Below are positions 43,175 through 51,288 of a stretch of 64,000 bases of DNA, piece after piece (positions within the stretch are counted from its first letter, which is position 1; every line of letters begins with the position of its first letter). The position numbers and the translations under genes were made by a program. Source of the DNA: an uncultured Bacteroidales bacterium (GTDB lineage: Bacteria; Bacteroidota; Bacteroidia; Bacteroidales; UBA11471). The notes beneath the pieces were generated by a model. The model had not been told where the DNA came from. It ran no database searches and saw only the letters and a program-made list of their open reading frames with translations. Location of the stretch: contig CANQDQ010000006.1 of NCBI GenBank assembly GCA_947593515.1, forward strand, positions 1 through 64,000, in the 5' to 3' direction.

Positions 43175-44373
43175 CCGACTCCGCCGATACGCTTTCCGTT
43201 GCACCGCCCGTCGTCGATACGGGAGTTGTCGCGACCGACACGCTCCGCCAAAACGGAGCAATTGCCGATACGACAACCGACATCACAGCCTCCGGCAGCG
43301 AAGCGGCAATCCCTGCTATCGCCGCAGATACGACAACGGCAGCCCCCGTGCCGGCAGACAGCATCGCCGCTCCCGTCGATATCCTCCAAGCTGTTATCCC
43401 GACCGCTGCACAGGCATCGCCCGACAGCTCGGTTACAACCATCGTACCGCCGAGCGATACTCTCGTGCAGAAAACGGCTCCGGCAGCGGCCGACACCGGT
43501 CATCATGAAAAGTCGGTTTCCCTCTCTCCGAACGCAGCCGACACCCTCGCAAAACCTTCTGCCGAAACGCCCCGACCGACCCCGACCGATACCGCTACAT
43601 TTTTCCCCTTCACCACCGACACTTCGGCATTTGGCAATCACGTCGATACGGCAGCCGTTTCGACGACGGAAATTCCGACCATACCAATATACGACGGTCG
43701 AGCCGGCGTCCGCCGCAACCCGGAACTCCCGTTCAAAGACGGCGGGTTTTTCGTCCTGCTCTTTGCTGAACTCGTACTATTCTTCATTTTCTTTCTCCGC
43801 CGGAAAGAAATCGTTTCGTGGCAAACCGACGGCGATACGACCTACACCCGAACATTCAACCACAACAAACGCCTCTCGGGTATGAATTTCGGACTGCGGA
43901 CACTCTTCCTTCTTTATACCTTTTTGGTCGAAGGCTCTCTTGCCGCCGTACTCCTCTTTACCCAAAACGTGCCGCTTCCTTTCGGCGGAGGGTTTGCCCT
44001 TCACGCCTTGATACTGGCGCTTCCTTTCGCCCTCTTTTTCCTGCTGCAACAAGGCATATATCTGCTATTGACAAACGTATTCGGCGCCAACGCCGGCGGA
44101 CGGGAATGGTGCGACCGGCACCTTATCATCAACCTGCTGCTCGGCATCGGAATATTTCCGTTCACACTGCTCGCCGCCTACCTGCCCGAAAGTAACACAT
44201 TTTGTCTTTTTTCCGCCATTACCCTCTATTTGATAGCCCGTTTGCTTTTCATTTTGAAAGGAGCAAAACTTTTTTTACGAGATTTTAGCAGTTTGCTTTA
44301 CTTTATTTTGTACCTTTGCGCTCTTGAAATAGCGCCGCTGTTTTTCCTTGTCAATGCAGCGACCCTGTTTTAA
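43171..44373 (+). CDS. DUF4271 membrane protein with Asp-Thr-rich N-terminal region
   Basis: 400 residues. The C-terminal half (from about residue 180) is a polytopic domain with about six hydrophobic segments matching the position and pattern of DUF4271, which precedes hemD in Bacteroidales. The first 170 residues are low-complexity, rich in Ala, Thr, Pro and Asp with recurring DT dipeptides, and have no signal peptide, so they probably stay as a disordered cytoplasmic tail. The function is unknown. It overlaps the LOG gene by 4 bases, and hemD begins 2 bases after it. Confidence 0.75.
   Translation: MTDSADTLSVAPPVVDTGVVATDTLRQNGAIADTTTDITASGSEAAIPAIAADTTTAAPVPADSIAAPVDILQAVIPTAAQASPDSSVTTIVPPSDTLVQKTAPAAADTGHHEKSVSLSPNAADTLAKPSAETPRPTPTDTATFFPFTTDTSAFGNHVDTAAVSTTEIPTIPIYDGRAGVRRNPELPFKDGGFFVLLFAELVLFFIFFLRRKEIVSWQTDGDTTYTRTFNHNKRLSGMNFGLRTLFLLYTFLVEGSLAAVLLFTQNVPLPFGGGFALHALILALPFALFFLLQQGIYLLLTNVFGANAGGREWCDRHLIINLLLGIGIFPFTLLAAYLPESNTFCLFSAITLYLIARLLFILKGAKLFLRDFSSLLYFILYLCALEIAPLFFLVNAATLF
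44311..44318 (+). promoter_or_regulatory. Internal promoter -7 element for hemD
   Basis: TACCTTTGC lies inside the 3' end of the DUF4271 gene, 57 bases before the hemD ATG, with a TTTG at 44292. It may uncouple hemD-rnpA expression from ychF. Confidence 0.45.
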
Positions 44374-44375
44374 GA

Positions 44376-45158
44376 ATGATTGTAGGACTAAAAAATATTT
44401 TAGCTTTGAAAATCAAAAAGATACTTATTTCTCAACCTCAACCGTCCGAAAAATCTCCCTATTTCGAGATTGCCAAAAAGTACGGTGTGGACATTGTTTT
44501 CCGTCCTTTCATCAAAGTAGAAGGGCTCACCTCCAAAGAATTTCGGCAGCAAAAAATTTCATTGCCCGAATACACGGCGGTCATCTTCACCGCGCGGACG
44601 GCTATCGACCACTTTTTCAGATTGTGCGAGTGCCTGCGCGTAACGATTCCGGAAACGATGAAATATTTCTGCACGACCGAAACCATCGCCCTCTACCTCC
44701 AAAAATACATCGCTTACCGCAAACGCAAAATTTTCTTCGGCAACACGGGCAAGCTCAACGACCTTATACCCGCTCTGGCCAAACACGCCGACGAAAAATA
44801 CCTGCTCCCCGTTTCCGACGTAAACAACGGAGAATATCCGCTGCTCGACCAGCATAACATCAACTATACCAAAGCCGTGATGTACCGCACGGTAAGCAAC
44901 GATTTCAAACCCGGCGAACCGTTCGACTACGATATGCTCGTCTTTTTCAGTCCGGCAGGAATACAGTCGCTGCTCAAAAATTTCCCGAACTTCGAGCAGG
45001 GCGACATCAAAATCGGGAGCTTCGGTCCGACGACCGCCAAAGCCGTGCACGACGCGGGGCTGCGGCTCGACGTAGAGGCGCCGCAACCCGAACTCCCGTC
45101 GATGACGGCGGCACTGGAACATTTCTTGAAAGAACAGAGCAAAGCGGCAAAAAAATAA
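44376..45158 (+). CDS. hemD: Uroporphyrinogen-III synthase
   Basis: 260 residues of the HemD family, whose sequence is poorly conserved. LISQPQPSEKSPYFEIAKKYG, AVIFTARTAIDHFF, FFSPAGIQSLLKNF and KIGSFGPTTAKAVHDAGLRLDVEAPQPELPSM are family blocks. It closes and inverts ring D of hydroxymethylbilane. The ATG at 44376 is used; a TTG at 44406 (giving xKIKKILISQP) aligns better with relatives I remember and may be the true start. It sits in the conserved DUF4271-hemD-rnpA order. Confidence 0.85.
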   Translation: MIVGLKNILALKIKKILISQPQPSEKSPYFEIAKKYGVDIVFRPFIKVEGLTSKEFRQQKISLPEYTAVIFTARTAIDHFFRLCECLRVTIPETMKYFCTTETIALYLQKYIAYRKRKIFFGNTGKLNDLIPALAKHADEKYLLPVSDVNNGEYPLLDQHNINYTKAVMYRTVSNDFKPGEPFDYDMLVFFSPAGIQSLLKNFPNFEQGDIKIGSFGPTTAKAVHDAGLRLDVEAPQPELPSMTAALEHFLKEQSKAAKK

Positions 45159-45177
45159 CCTTATCCGCATTTATACC

Positions 45178-45224
45178 AAACCTTGCCGCCATATTCCGAA
45201 ACGGGAACGGGCGACAAGGTTTTT
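45178..45224 (+). terminator. Hairpin and T-run between hemD and rnpA
   Basis: AAACCTTG / CAAGGTTT outer stem with an inner cgcc/gggcg pairing, then TTTTTCTTTTTTT. It looks like an intrinsic terminator or attenuator; rnpA would then depend on read-through or an unseen promoter. Confidence 0.6.
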
Positions 45225-45243
45225 CTTTTTTTCGATACGACAC

Positions 45244-45663
45244 GTGGAAACGAAACAGCTTGAAAACGACAACCGCCGACTCACCCGTGCAGAACGCCTG
45301 CGGGGCGAAATCAGGGTAAACAGCCTTTTTGCCGAAGGACACTCGTTCGTCGTCTATCCTTTCCGCGTCGTATTCCGCACGCAACCGCCGAAAACCGCTG
45401 CGGGTGCGGCTTTTCTGGTAAGCATTCCCAAACGGAATTTCAAGCGCGCCGTCAAACGCAACTTGCTGAAACGGCGCATAAGAGAGGCGTTCCGTCTCCA
45501 CAAAACGGCGCTCAACGATACGCTCGGTCGCGCCGGCATGGCGCTCGACATGGCGATTCTCTATTTGGACAAAGAGGTTCTTCCCTACGAAATCCTCGCA
45601 AAACAGATGCGGGAGCTGCTTGCCCGCCTGTCGGACAGGATAGCCTCCGAGATGAAAAAATAG
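45244..45663 (+). CDS. rnpA: Ribonuclease P protein component
   Basis: 139 residues from a GTG start at 45244. [20 protein letters not shown] at the N-terminus and the RNR signature [20 protein letters not shown] are diagnostic. It binds RNase P RNA to mature tRNA 5' ends. yidD follows after 5 bases. The dnaA-rpmH neighbours seen in many phyla are absent, as is usual in Bacteroidetes. Confidence 0.93.
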   Translation: METKQLENDNRRLTRAERLRGEIRVNSLFAEGHSFVVYPFRVVFRTQPPKTAAGAAFLVSIPKRNFKRAVKRNLLKRRIREAFRLHKTALNDTLGRAGMALDMAILYLDKEVLPYEILAKQMRELLARLSDRIASEMKK

Positions 45664-45668
45664 CTGCC

Positions 45669-46559
45669 ATGCGCACGTTTTTCCGAAAAATCTTTACCGC
45701 CCTGCTCCTGCTGCCCATTTCTTTTTATAGGGCTTGCATTTCACCGCTGCTGCCGGCGTCGTGCCGGTACGTGCCCACCTGTTCGCAATACGCGGCAGAG
45801 GCGATACGGCGGCACGGTCCGCTGCTCGGGCTATGGTTGGGAATAAAGCGGATATGCCGCTGCCACCCGTGGGGCGGGAGCGGGTACGACCCCGTGCCCG
45901 AAACACGGCTTTACGACCTGCACACCCACGCGTTGAAAGCAACGACCGCCGACGAATATGCCGTCTGCAACCCCTATCCCCGCTATCCGCTGTCGGTGGT
46001 GGCACAGCACCCCGAATGCCGCTTTTCCGTCGGCATACACCCCTACGAGAGCGGCAACGCCGATGAAAAAACATGGGCAGAGGTCGTCACAGCAGCAGCC
46101 CTGCCCCAAGTCGCAGCGATAGGGGAGTGCGGACTCGACACGACCCGCGACACGCCGCTGCCGCAACAGCTCGACATTTTCTGCCGCCACATCGCGCTCT
46201 CCGAACAAACGGGAAAACCTCTTATCATACATTGTGTCAAGGCATTCGATACGCTAATAGCCCTCCACCGCCAATACCGCCCGCAGCAGGCGTGGGTCGT
46301 ACACGGCTTTCGCGGCAAGCCGCAGCAGGCGGAACAGTTGCTCCGCGAAGGCTTCGTCCTCAGTATCGGCGTGAAACACAATCCCGATATTTTCACGGTA
46401 TGCCGCCCCGAAAACTGCCTGTTGGAAACCGACGAAGACGAAACACCCGTCGCCGCGCTCTACCGGCAAGCAGTCCGAGCATGGAAAATGCCCCGCTACC
46501 GCGCCGTCGCACAACTGGCACGCTCGTTTGCCGAAAAATTTCATCTCGACCGAGAATAA
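45669..46559 (+). CDS. YidD-TatD fusion: membrane insertion factor joined to metal-dependent hydrolase
   Basis: 296 residues in one uninterrupted frame. Residues 1-76 are a full YidD: hydrophobic N-terminus, [25 protein letters not shown], then [13 protein letters not shown], where the separate protein normally ends. Directly after come LYDLHTH (H85, H87), [22 protein letters not shown] and LLETDED, the full metal ligand set of TatD-type hydrolases. Relatives have two adjacent genes, yidD and TatD; here the stop is lost. A GTG at 45894 could still start TatD separately. YidD helps insertion with YidC, and TatD acts in DNA repair or quality control. Confidence 0.85.
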   Translation: MRTFFRKIFTALLLLPISFYRACISPLLPASCRYVPTCSQYAAEAIRRHGPLLGLWLGIKRICRCHPWGGSGYDPVPETRLYDLHTHALKATTADEYAVCNPYPRYPLSVVAQHPECRFSVGIHPYESGNADEKTWAEVVTAAALPQVAAIGECGLDTTRDTPLPQQLDIFCRHIALSEQTGKPLIIHCVKAFDTLIALHRQYRPQQAWVVHGFRGKPQQAEQLLREGFVLSIGVKHNPDIFTVCRPENCLLETDEDETPVAALYRQAVRAWKMPRYRAVAQLARSFAEKFHLDRE

Positions 46560-46597
46560 AATCGTTCGCTTTTTCGGCTTTATTGCCGACAAAACAT

Positions 46598-46605
46598 TAT
46601 CTTTG
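46598..46605 (+). promoter_or_regulatory. -7 element of tyrS
   Basis: TATCTTTGC lies 27 bases before the tyrS ATG. Confidence 0.65.
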
Positions 46606-46631
46606 CGGCACTTTCAAAAAAACAGACTTCG

Positions 46632-47924
46632 ATGAATTTTGTAGAAGAACTCAAATGGAGAGGTATGCTCCACGACATCATGCCCGGCACCGAAGAACAG
46701 CTGCAAAAAGAAATGACAACGGCATATATCGGTTTCGACCCCACTGCCGACTCGCTGCACATCGGGAATCTGGTAAGCATCATGATACTGCGCCACTTCC
46801 AACGCGCGGGACACAAACCCATAGCTCTCATCGGCGGCGCCACCGGCATGATAGGCGACCCCTCGATGAAATCGCAGGAGCGCAACCTGCTCGACGAAGC
46901 GACACTGCGCCATAATCAGGAGTGCATCAAACGGCAGCTTTCCAAGTTTCTCGATTTTGAATCGGACGCGCCCAACGCCGCCGAACTGGTGAACAACTAC
47001 GACTGGATGAAAGACTTTTCTTTCCTCGACTTCATTCGCGAAATCGGCAAGCACATCACCGTCAATTACATGATGAGCAAAGACTCCGTAAAACGCCGTC
47101 TGGCGGGCGAAGGCACTTCGGGACTTTCGTTCACCGAATTTTCGTACCAGCTCGTGCAGGGCTATGACTTCACCTTCCTCAACAAAACGAAAAACTGCAA
47201 ATTGCAGATGGGCGGCTCCGACCAATGGGGCAACATCACCACCGGAACGGAATTGATACGCCGCATGAACGGCGGCGAAGCCTACGCACTCACCTGCCCG
47301 CTCATCACCAAAGCCGACGGCGGGAAATTCGGCAAGACCGAATCGGGCAACATATGGTTGGACCCCAACTACACGACACCCTACAAATTCTACCAGTTCT
47401 GGCTCAACGTAAGCGACGCCGACGCCGAAAAATACATCAAGATATTCACCGACCTGCCGCAGGAAGAAATAATGGCCCTCATCGCCGAACAGCAGGCGGC
47501 GCCGCATCTGCGTCCGCTGCAAAAACGGCTGGCGAAAGAAATAACCGTCATGGTGCACTCCGAAGCCGATTACAACGCTGCCGTCGAAGCGTCGGGAATC
47601 CTCTTCGGAAACTCCACATCGGAACAGCTGCACCACCTCGACGAAAAGACGCTGCTCGCCGTATTCGAGGGCGTGCCGCAATTCGAGATTTCGCGCGACG
47701 AGCTCTCTGCCGGCATACGGGCTGTCGAACTGCTTACCGAAAAAGCCGCCGTATTCCCCTCGAAAGGAGAGATGCGCAAAACCGTGCAGGGCGGCGGCGT
47801 GTCGGTCAATAAAGAAAAGCTCGCGGCTTTCGATGCCGTATTGTCCGCCGATATGCTTCTCAACGGCAAATATCTGCTTGTGCAGAAAGGCAAGAAAAAT
47901 TATTACCTGTTGATTGCAAAATAA
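46632..47924 (+). CDS. tyrS: Tyrosyl-tRNA synthetase
   Basis: 430 residues, TyrRS of the TyrS1 type. The HIGH-like motif is [18 protein letters not shown] and [11 protein letters not shown] form the Tyr-AMP pocket, and the KMSKS equivalent is [10 protein letters not shown]-terminal S4 RNA-binding domain (GGVSVN...[17 protein letters not shown]) recognises the tRNA-Tyr arm. It has its own promoter; a tRNA-Gln gene follows. Confidence 0.97.
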   Translation: MNFVEELKWRGMLHDIMPGTEEQLQKEMTTAYIGFDPTADSLHIGNLVSIMILRHFQRAGHKPIALIGGATGMIGDPSMKSQERNLLDEATLRHNQECIKRQLSKFLDFESDAPNAAELVNNYDWMKDFSFLDFIREIGKHITVNYMMSKDSVKRRLAGEGTSGLSFTEFSYQLVQGYDFTFLNKTKNCKLQMGGSDQWGNITTGTELIRRMNGGEAYALTCPLITKADGGKFGKTESGNIWLDPNYTTPYKFYQFWLNVSDADAEKYIKIFTDLPQEEIMALIAEQQAAPHLRPLQKRLAKEITVMVHSEADYNAAVEASGILFGNSTSEQLHHLDEKTLLAVFEGVPQFEISRDELSAGIRAVELLTEKAAVFPSKGEMRKTVQGGGVSVNKEKLAAFDAVLSADMLLNGKYLLVQKGKKNYYLLIAK

Positions 47925-47942
47925 AAAATAAACCGTTTTTCG

Positions 47943-47973
47943 TTTGCAATTAAAAAAACTTGCCGTATCTTTG
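47943..47973 (+). promoter_or_regulatory. Complete promoter of tRNA-Gln (-33 TTTG, -7 TATCTTTG)
   Basis: TTTG at 47943-47946 and TATCTTTG at 47966-47973 are separated by 19 bases, the best full match to the Bacteroidetes promoter in the window. The tRNA starts 39 bases beyond. Confidence 0.8.
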
Positions 47974-48012
47974 TTCCGCTTTTTAGGGCAATGTCCCGTA
48001 AAAGACAAGGAT

Positions 48013-48083
48013 TGTCTTATGGTGTAATGGTAGCACAACAGGTTTTGGTTCTGTTTGTCTTGGTTCGAATCCGAGTAAGACAA
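48013..48083 (+). tRNA. tRNA-Gln (TTG)
   Basis: A 71-base cloverleaf: acceptor TGTCTTA/TAAGACA, D stem GTGT/GCAC, anticodon loop TTTTGGT with anticodon TTG, T loop TTCGAAT, discriminator A, no encoded CCA. Confidence 0.96.
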
Positions 48084-48086
48084 CGC

Positions 48087-48124
48087 GAAAAATCCTTTCT
48101 CTCGTACGGGAGAAAGGATTTTTC
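48087..48124. terminator. Terminator after tRNA-Gln
   Basis: GAAAAATCCTTTCTC / GAGAAAGGATTTTTC with an 8-base loop; the long A/T flanks let it work in both directions, including for the minus-strand gene ending at 48126. Confidence 0.88.
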
Positions 48125-48125
48125 T

Positions 48126-48631
48126 TTATAGCCATTTGATGTTCAGCCACAACAAAAGCACCAAAGAAGCAAATGCATACCCGTAAACGATTATACATTT
48201 TACCACTTTTTCCTTTACCGGCATTTGACGAAATTTTTGTATGTATTCCCAAGATTTATCTCCGATAGCCCATTCAAATATAAAGAAAACAACAAAAAAA
48301 TTGTTAATGAAACTATCAAAAAAGAGAGTTTTTTCGCAAAATCGAAGTAAATGTACACCAAAGACCAAATACTCCAAATGAGAGAAACGTGCGGAATAAA
48401 CGGAAATATCGCAGATTTTGAAAAATAGAGATTGGCATATTCATTATAAGGAGACCATAACTCTTTCGTTGTTTCCTTTATCCGCTCCCGTTTCGCGGGA
48501 AACAAACAATAGCAAAACGCAAAAAGAATAATAATAATTATCTTTCTCAATAACTTAATCGGGAAATAGAGATAATAGGTCGAAAGGTTTATCCACTCTT
48601 CCAATCTATTCCGGCGTTGTTGCTTTTTCAT
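48126..48631 (-). pseudogene. Membrane protein gene split by a frameshift at a homopolymer
   Basis: Two overlapping minus-strand frames make one plausible protein: 48631-48215 (N-terminal part, basic start and three hydrophobic segments) and 48377-48126 (C-terminal part: IFEWAIGDKSWEYIQKF, then a last hydrophobic segment LVLLLWLNIKWL). The frames differ by one base. Adding one T to the T7 run (plus-strand A7 at 48294-48300) would give a single 168-residue product. I do not recognise the family. The gene is distinctly AT-rich compared with its neighbours, suggesting acquisition. It could be a pseudogene, a phase-variable gene or a sequencing error. Confidence 0.6.
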
Positions 48632-48659
48632 AAATCGTTTTTCCTGTATTCCCCCTGCA

Positions 48660-48667
48660 CAAAGTTA
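48660..48667 (-). promoter_or_regulatory. -7 element of the split membrane-protein gene
   Basis: The minus strand reads TAACTTTG 28 bases before the ATG at 48631. Confidence 0.5.
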
Positions 48668-48705
48668 AAAATTAATCCGAAAGAAGCGAAGCAAAGGGAG
48701 GAGGA

Positions 48706-48741
48706 AATAAAAAACCACCCGCCTTTGACAAAGGCGGGTGG
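48706..48741 (-). terminator. Terminator of tRNA-Asn
   Basis: A perfect 12-bp stem CCACCCGCCTTT / AAAGGCGGGTGG with loop GAC. On the minus strand it is followed by TTTTTATTTCC. Confidence 0.9.
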
Positions 48742-48744
48742 TAG

Positions 48745-48818
48745 CTCTTCAGGTAGGACTTGAACCTACGACCCTCTGATTAACAGTCAGATGCTCTAAC
48801 CGACTGAGCTACTGAAGA
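48745..48818 (-). tRNA. tRNA-Asn (GTT)
   Basis: A 74-base cloverleaf on the minus strand: acceptor TCTTCAG/CTGAAGA, anticodon stem TCTGA/TCAGA with loop CTGTTAA and anticodon GTT, T loop TTCAAGT, discriminator G, no encoded CCA. Confidence 0.96.
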
Positions 48819-48843
48819 AGGTAACATTTCTAAAAATGCAGGG

Positions 48844-48851
48844 CAAAAGTA
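48844..48851 (-). promoter_or_regulatory. -7 element of tRNA-Asn
   Basis: The minus strand reads TACTTTTGC 26 bases upstream of the tRNA. Confidence 0.6.
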
Positions 48852-48874
48852 ATGCGTTATTTCCAATTATACAA

Positions 48875-48882
48875 TATATTTG
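48875..48882 (+). promoter_or_regulatory. -7 element of the S41 peptidase operon
   Basis: TATATTTGC lies 43 bases before the ATG at 48925. It supports that start, because the ORF-track start at 48880 would lie inside the promoter. Confidence 0.6.
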
Positions 48883-48924
48883 CGGAAAATTTTGTTTTTC
48901 TATCGAATATCAATACGCGAAAAT

Positions 48925-50595
48925 ATGCGTCGAACAATTGTACTTGCCCTCTGTTTTGCCGTCGCCGCAGCGATGCCGTGCACGGCGCAAAAAAAGAAAA
49001 ATCCCGCTTTCGATGCCACGCAGGGCATCGGCATTTTCGGCTCCGTGCTGAAAGAACTGAACACTTTTTACGTCGATACGCCCGACGTCGAAACGCTCGT
49101 GGAGGAGGGCATCAATGCCATGCTCTACACGCTCGACCCCTATACGGTATATATCCCTGAGACGGAGAGCGACGATTTCAAATTCATGACGACAGGCGAA
49201 TACGGCGGTATCGGCTCTCTCATCAGCACCCGCGACAGCTTTACCTATATCGCCGAACCGTATGAGGGGCTTCCCGCGCAGATGTGCGGTCTGAAAGCCG
49301 GCGACAAGATACTGCGCATCGACTCCGTTTCGGCGGTAGGACTTCCGTCCGAAAAGGTGAGTGAGCGCCTCAAAGGTCCGGCAAATACCATTGTAACCGT
49401 CGTAGTGGAGCGCCCTGAAACGCTCGACACGCTCACGTTCGACGTCGTGCGCAAAAAAATCGTCCTGCCTGCCGTTCCCTATTACGGTGTGCTGCGCGAC
49501 GGCATCGGCTACATCTATCTGCAAAGTTTCACCGACAAGGCAGCCGCCGAAGTAAAAGAGGCTCTGCTCGACCTGAAAAAGAATCATCATATCGATGCCC
49601 TTATTCTCGACCTGCGCAGCAATCCGGGCGGCATTCTCGACGAAGCCCTGCAAATCATCAACTATTTCGTGCCCAAAGGCGTCGAAGTGTTATCGACGCG
49701 GGGGCGCGTAAAACAGTGGGACCGTACCTACAAAACGACACAAAAACCTATCGACGAGAATATTCCGCTTGCCGTGTTGATAAACAGTGAATCGGCGTCG
49801 GCATCGGAAATCGTATCGGGTACGCTGCAAGACCTCGACCGCGCCGTCGTACTGGGCGAACGCTCTTTCGGGAAAGGGCTCGTGCAATCGACCCGCCCGC
49901 TGCCCTATAACGGCATGCTCAAAATCACGACATCGAAATACTACATTCCCAGCGGACGGTCGATACAAGCCATCGACTACTCGCACCGCAACGCCGCCGG
50001 TCGGGCTGAACGCATACCCGACAGCCTGACAACGGCCTACACCACCGCCGGCGGACGCATCGTGCGCGACGGCGGCGGCATCACCCCCGACATAAAAATA
50101 GAACTGCCGCAGATTCCCAACATCGTCTATTACCTCGTAACCGACCGACAAGTTTTCGACTACGCGACACGTTTCGAGCAGCAGCACCCGACCATCGCTC
50201 CGATAGAAGAATTTGTCATCACGGACGAGATATACAACGACTTCAAAACCTACGTCAAGGGAAAAGATTTCAAATACGACCGCCGCAGCGAAAAAGCGCT
50301 TGAAGAATTGCGCAAATGGGCGAAATTCGAGGGCTATTACGACGATGCCGAAGACGAAATAAATTCGTTGACCCAAAAGCTGTCGCACAACCTCGACCGC
50401 GACCTCGATGCCTTCCGCAAAGAGATAGAAGAACAACTGGCTGCGGAAATCGTCAAACGGTACTACTACCAAAAAGGCGAAATCAAAGAGAATCTCAAAC
50501 ACGACCCCATCGTACAAAAAGCCGAAGAGATACTCCTCGACCGGAACCGGTACGATGTCTTGCTCAAACCGGCACCCACCGAAAAAGAAAAATAA
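48925..50595 (+). CDS. C-terminal processing peptidase, S41A (CtpA/Prc-like)
   Basis: 556 residues with an Sec signal peptide (TIVLALCFAVAAAMPCTAQ), so it is periplasmic. The PDZ domain (GLPAQMCGLKAGDKILRID) lies near residues 110-180. The S41 catalytic domain has DLRSNPGGILDEA, nucleophile Ser in NSESASASEIVSG and the general-base Lys in GERSFGKGLVQ. The C-terminal 130 residues are charged and helical. The family trims periplasmic or secreted proteins near their C-termini. It is followed 2 bases later by the NUDIX gene. Confidence 0.93.
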   Translation: MRRTIVLALCFAVAAAMPCTAQKKKNPAFDATQGIGIFGSVLKELNTFYVDTPDVETLVEEGINAMLYTLDPYTVYIPETESDDFKFMTTGEYGGIGSLISTRDSFTYIAEPYEGLPAQMCGLKAGDKILRIDSVSAVGLPSEKVSERLKGPANTIVTVVVERPETLDTLTFDVVRKKIVLPAVPYYGVLRDGIGYIYLQSFTDKAAAEVKEALLDLKKNHHIDALILDLRSNPGGILDEALQIINYFVPKGVEVLSTRGRVKQWDRTYKTTQKPIDENIPLAVLINSESASASEIVSGTLQDLDRAVVLGERSFGKGLVQSTRPLPYNGMLKITTSKYYIPSGRSIQAIDYSHRNAAGRAERIPDSLTTAYTTAGGRIVRDGGGITPDIKIELPQIPNIVYYLVTDRQVFDYATRFEQQHPTIAPIEEFVITDEIYNDFKTYVKGKDFKYDRRSEKALEELRKWAKFEGYYDDAEDEINSLTQKLSHNLDRDLDAFRKEIEEQLAAEIVKRYYYQKGEIKENLKHDPIVQKAEEILLDRNRYDVLLKPAPTEKEK

Positions 50596-50597
50596 AT

Positions 50598-51134
50598 ATG
50601 GCTGTCGAAACCACACCGCTGCTCGAGCCTTACCGTTTCTGTCCGCGCTGCGGGTCGGACAAGTTTGTCGGAAACAATGCCCAGTCGAAACGCTGTCTGT
50701 CGTGCGGGCTGGAATATTACGTTAATCCCCGTGCTGCCGTGGTGGCACTCATCACCGACAAAGCCGGAAACATACTCGTGTGCCGGCGCGCCAAAGAGCC
50801 GGCGCAAGGAACGCTCGACCTGCCCGGCGGATTCACCGACCTGAACGAAACCGCCGAAGAAGCTGTCGCGCGCGAGGTGCTCGAAGAGACCTCTTTGGTC
50901 GTAACCCGCTGCCGCTACCTCTTTTCCCTGCAAAACCGCTACCTCTACACCGGCGTCGTCATACCGACGATGGATCTCTTTTTTGCCTGCGAAGTCGCCG
51001 ACCTTTCGCCGCTCTCGGCACACGACGATGTGGCAGCCGTCCGCTTCCTTCCCCGTGCGGAAATAAAGCCGGAACTGTTCGGTCTCGCCTCTGTACGTAA
51101 AGGCATTGCCCGTATTTTGGAAGAAAACTTTTAG
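50598..51134 (+). CDS. NUDIX hydrolase with N-terminal zinc ribbon
   Basis: 178 residues from the ATG at 50598. A zinc ribbon ([10 protein letters not shown] ... [10 protein letters not shown]) precedes the NUDIX fold with box [24 protein letters not shown], which carries every consensus residue (Gx5Ex7REUxEExG-like). This resembles the NudC/ADP-ribose pyrophosphatase branch, though without the NADH-pyrophosphatase SQPWPFPxS motif, so the substrate is open. It is the second gene after the S41 peptidase. Confidence 0.9.
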   Translation: MAVETTPLLEPYRFCPRCGSDKFVGNNAQSKRCLSCGLEYYVNPRAAVVALITDKAGNILVCRRAKEPAQGTLDLPGGFTDLNETAEEAVAREVLEETSLVVTRCRYLFSLQNRYLYTGVVIPTMDLFFACEVADLSPLSAHDDVAAVRFLPRAEIKPELFGLASVRKGIARILEENF

Positions 51135-51189
51135 TGCTTTTTCCGAAATTTTGTTCAGAGCAGAATTTTTATTTTTCACAAGTTATCGC

Positions 51190-51197
51190 TACCTTTG
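51190..51197 (+). promoter_or_regulatory. -7 element of mutS
   Basis: TACCTTTG lies 27 bases before an in-frame ATG at 51217 and 99 bases before the ATG at 51289. Confidence 0.6.
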
Positions 51198-51288
51198 TTC
51201 GGATAAAAAAGAGCCGATGAGGCACGTTGCCCGATGCCCGCCGACCGATAAACGAACCCATAAAACTTTCCTGCCTGTGGCAAAAGAG

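Noticed and set aside
45236-45256. Possible parS half-site at the rnpA start (cacgtggaaac)
   Set aside because: Only one half resembles the consensus and the left half does not mirror it.
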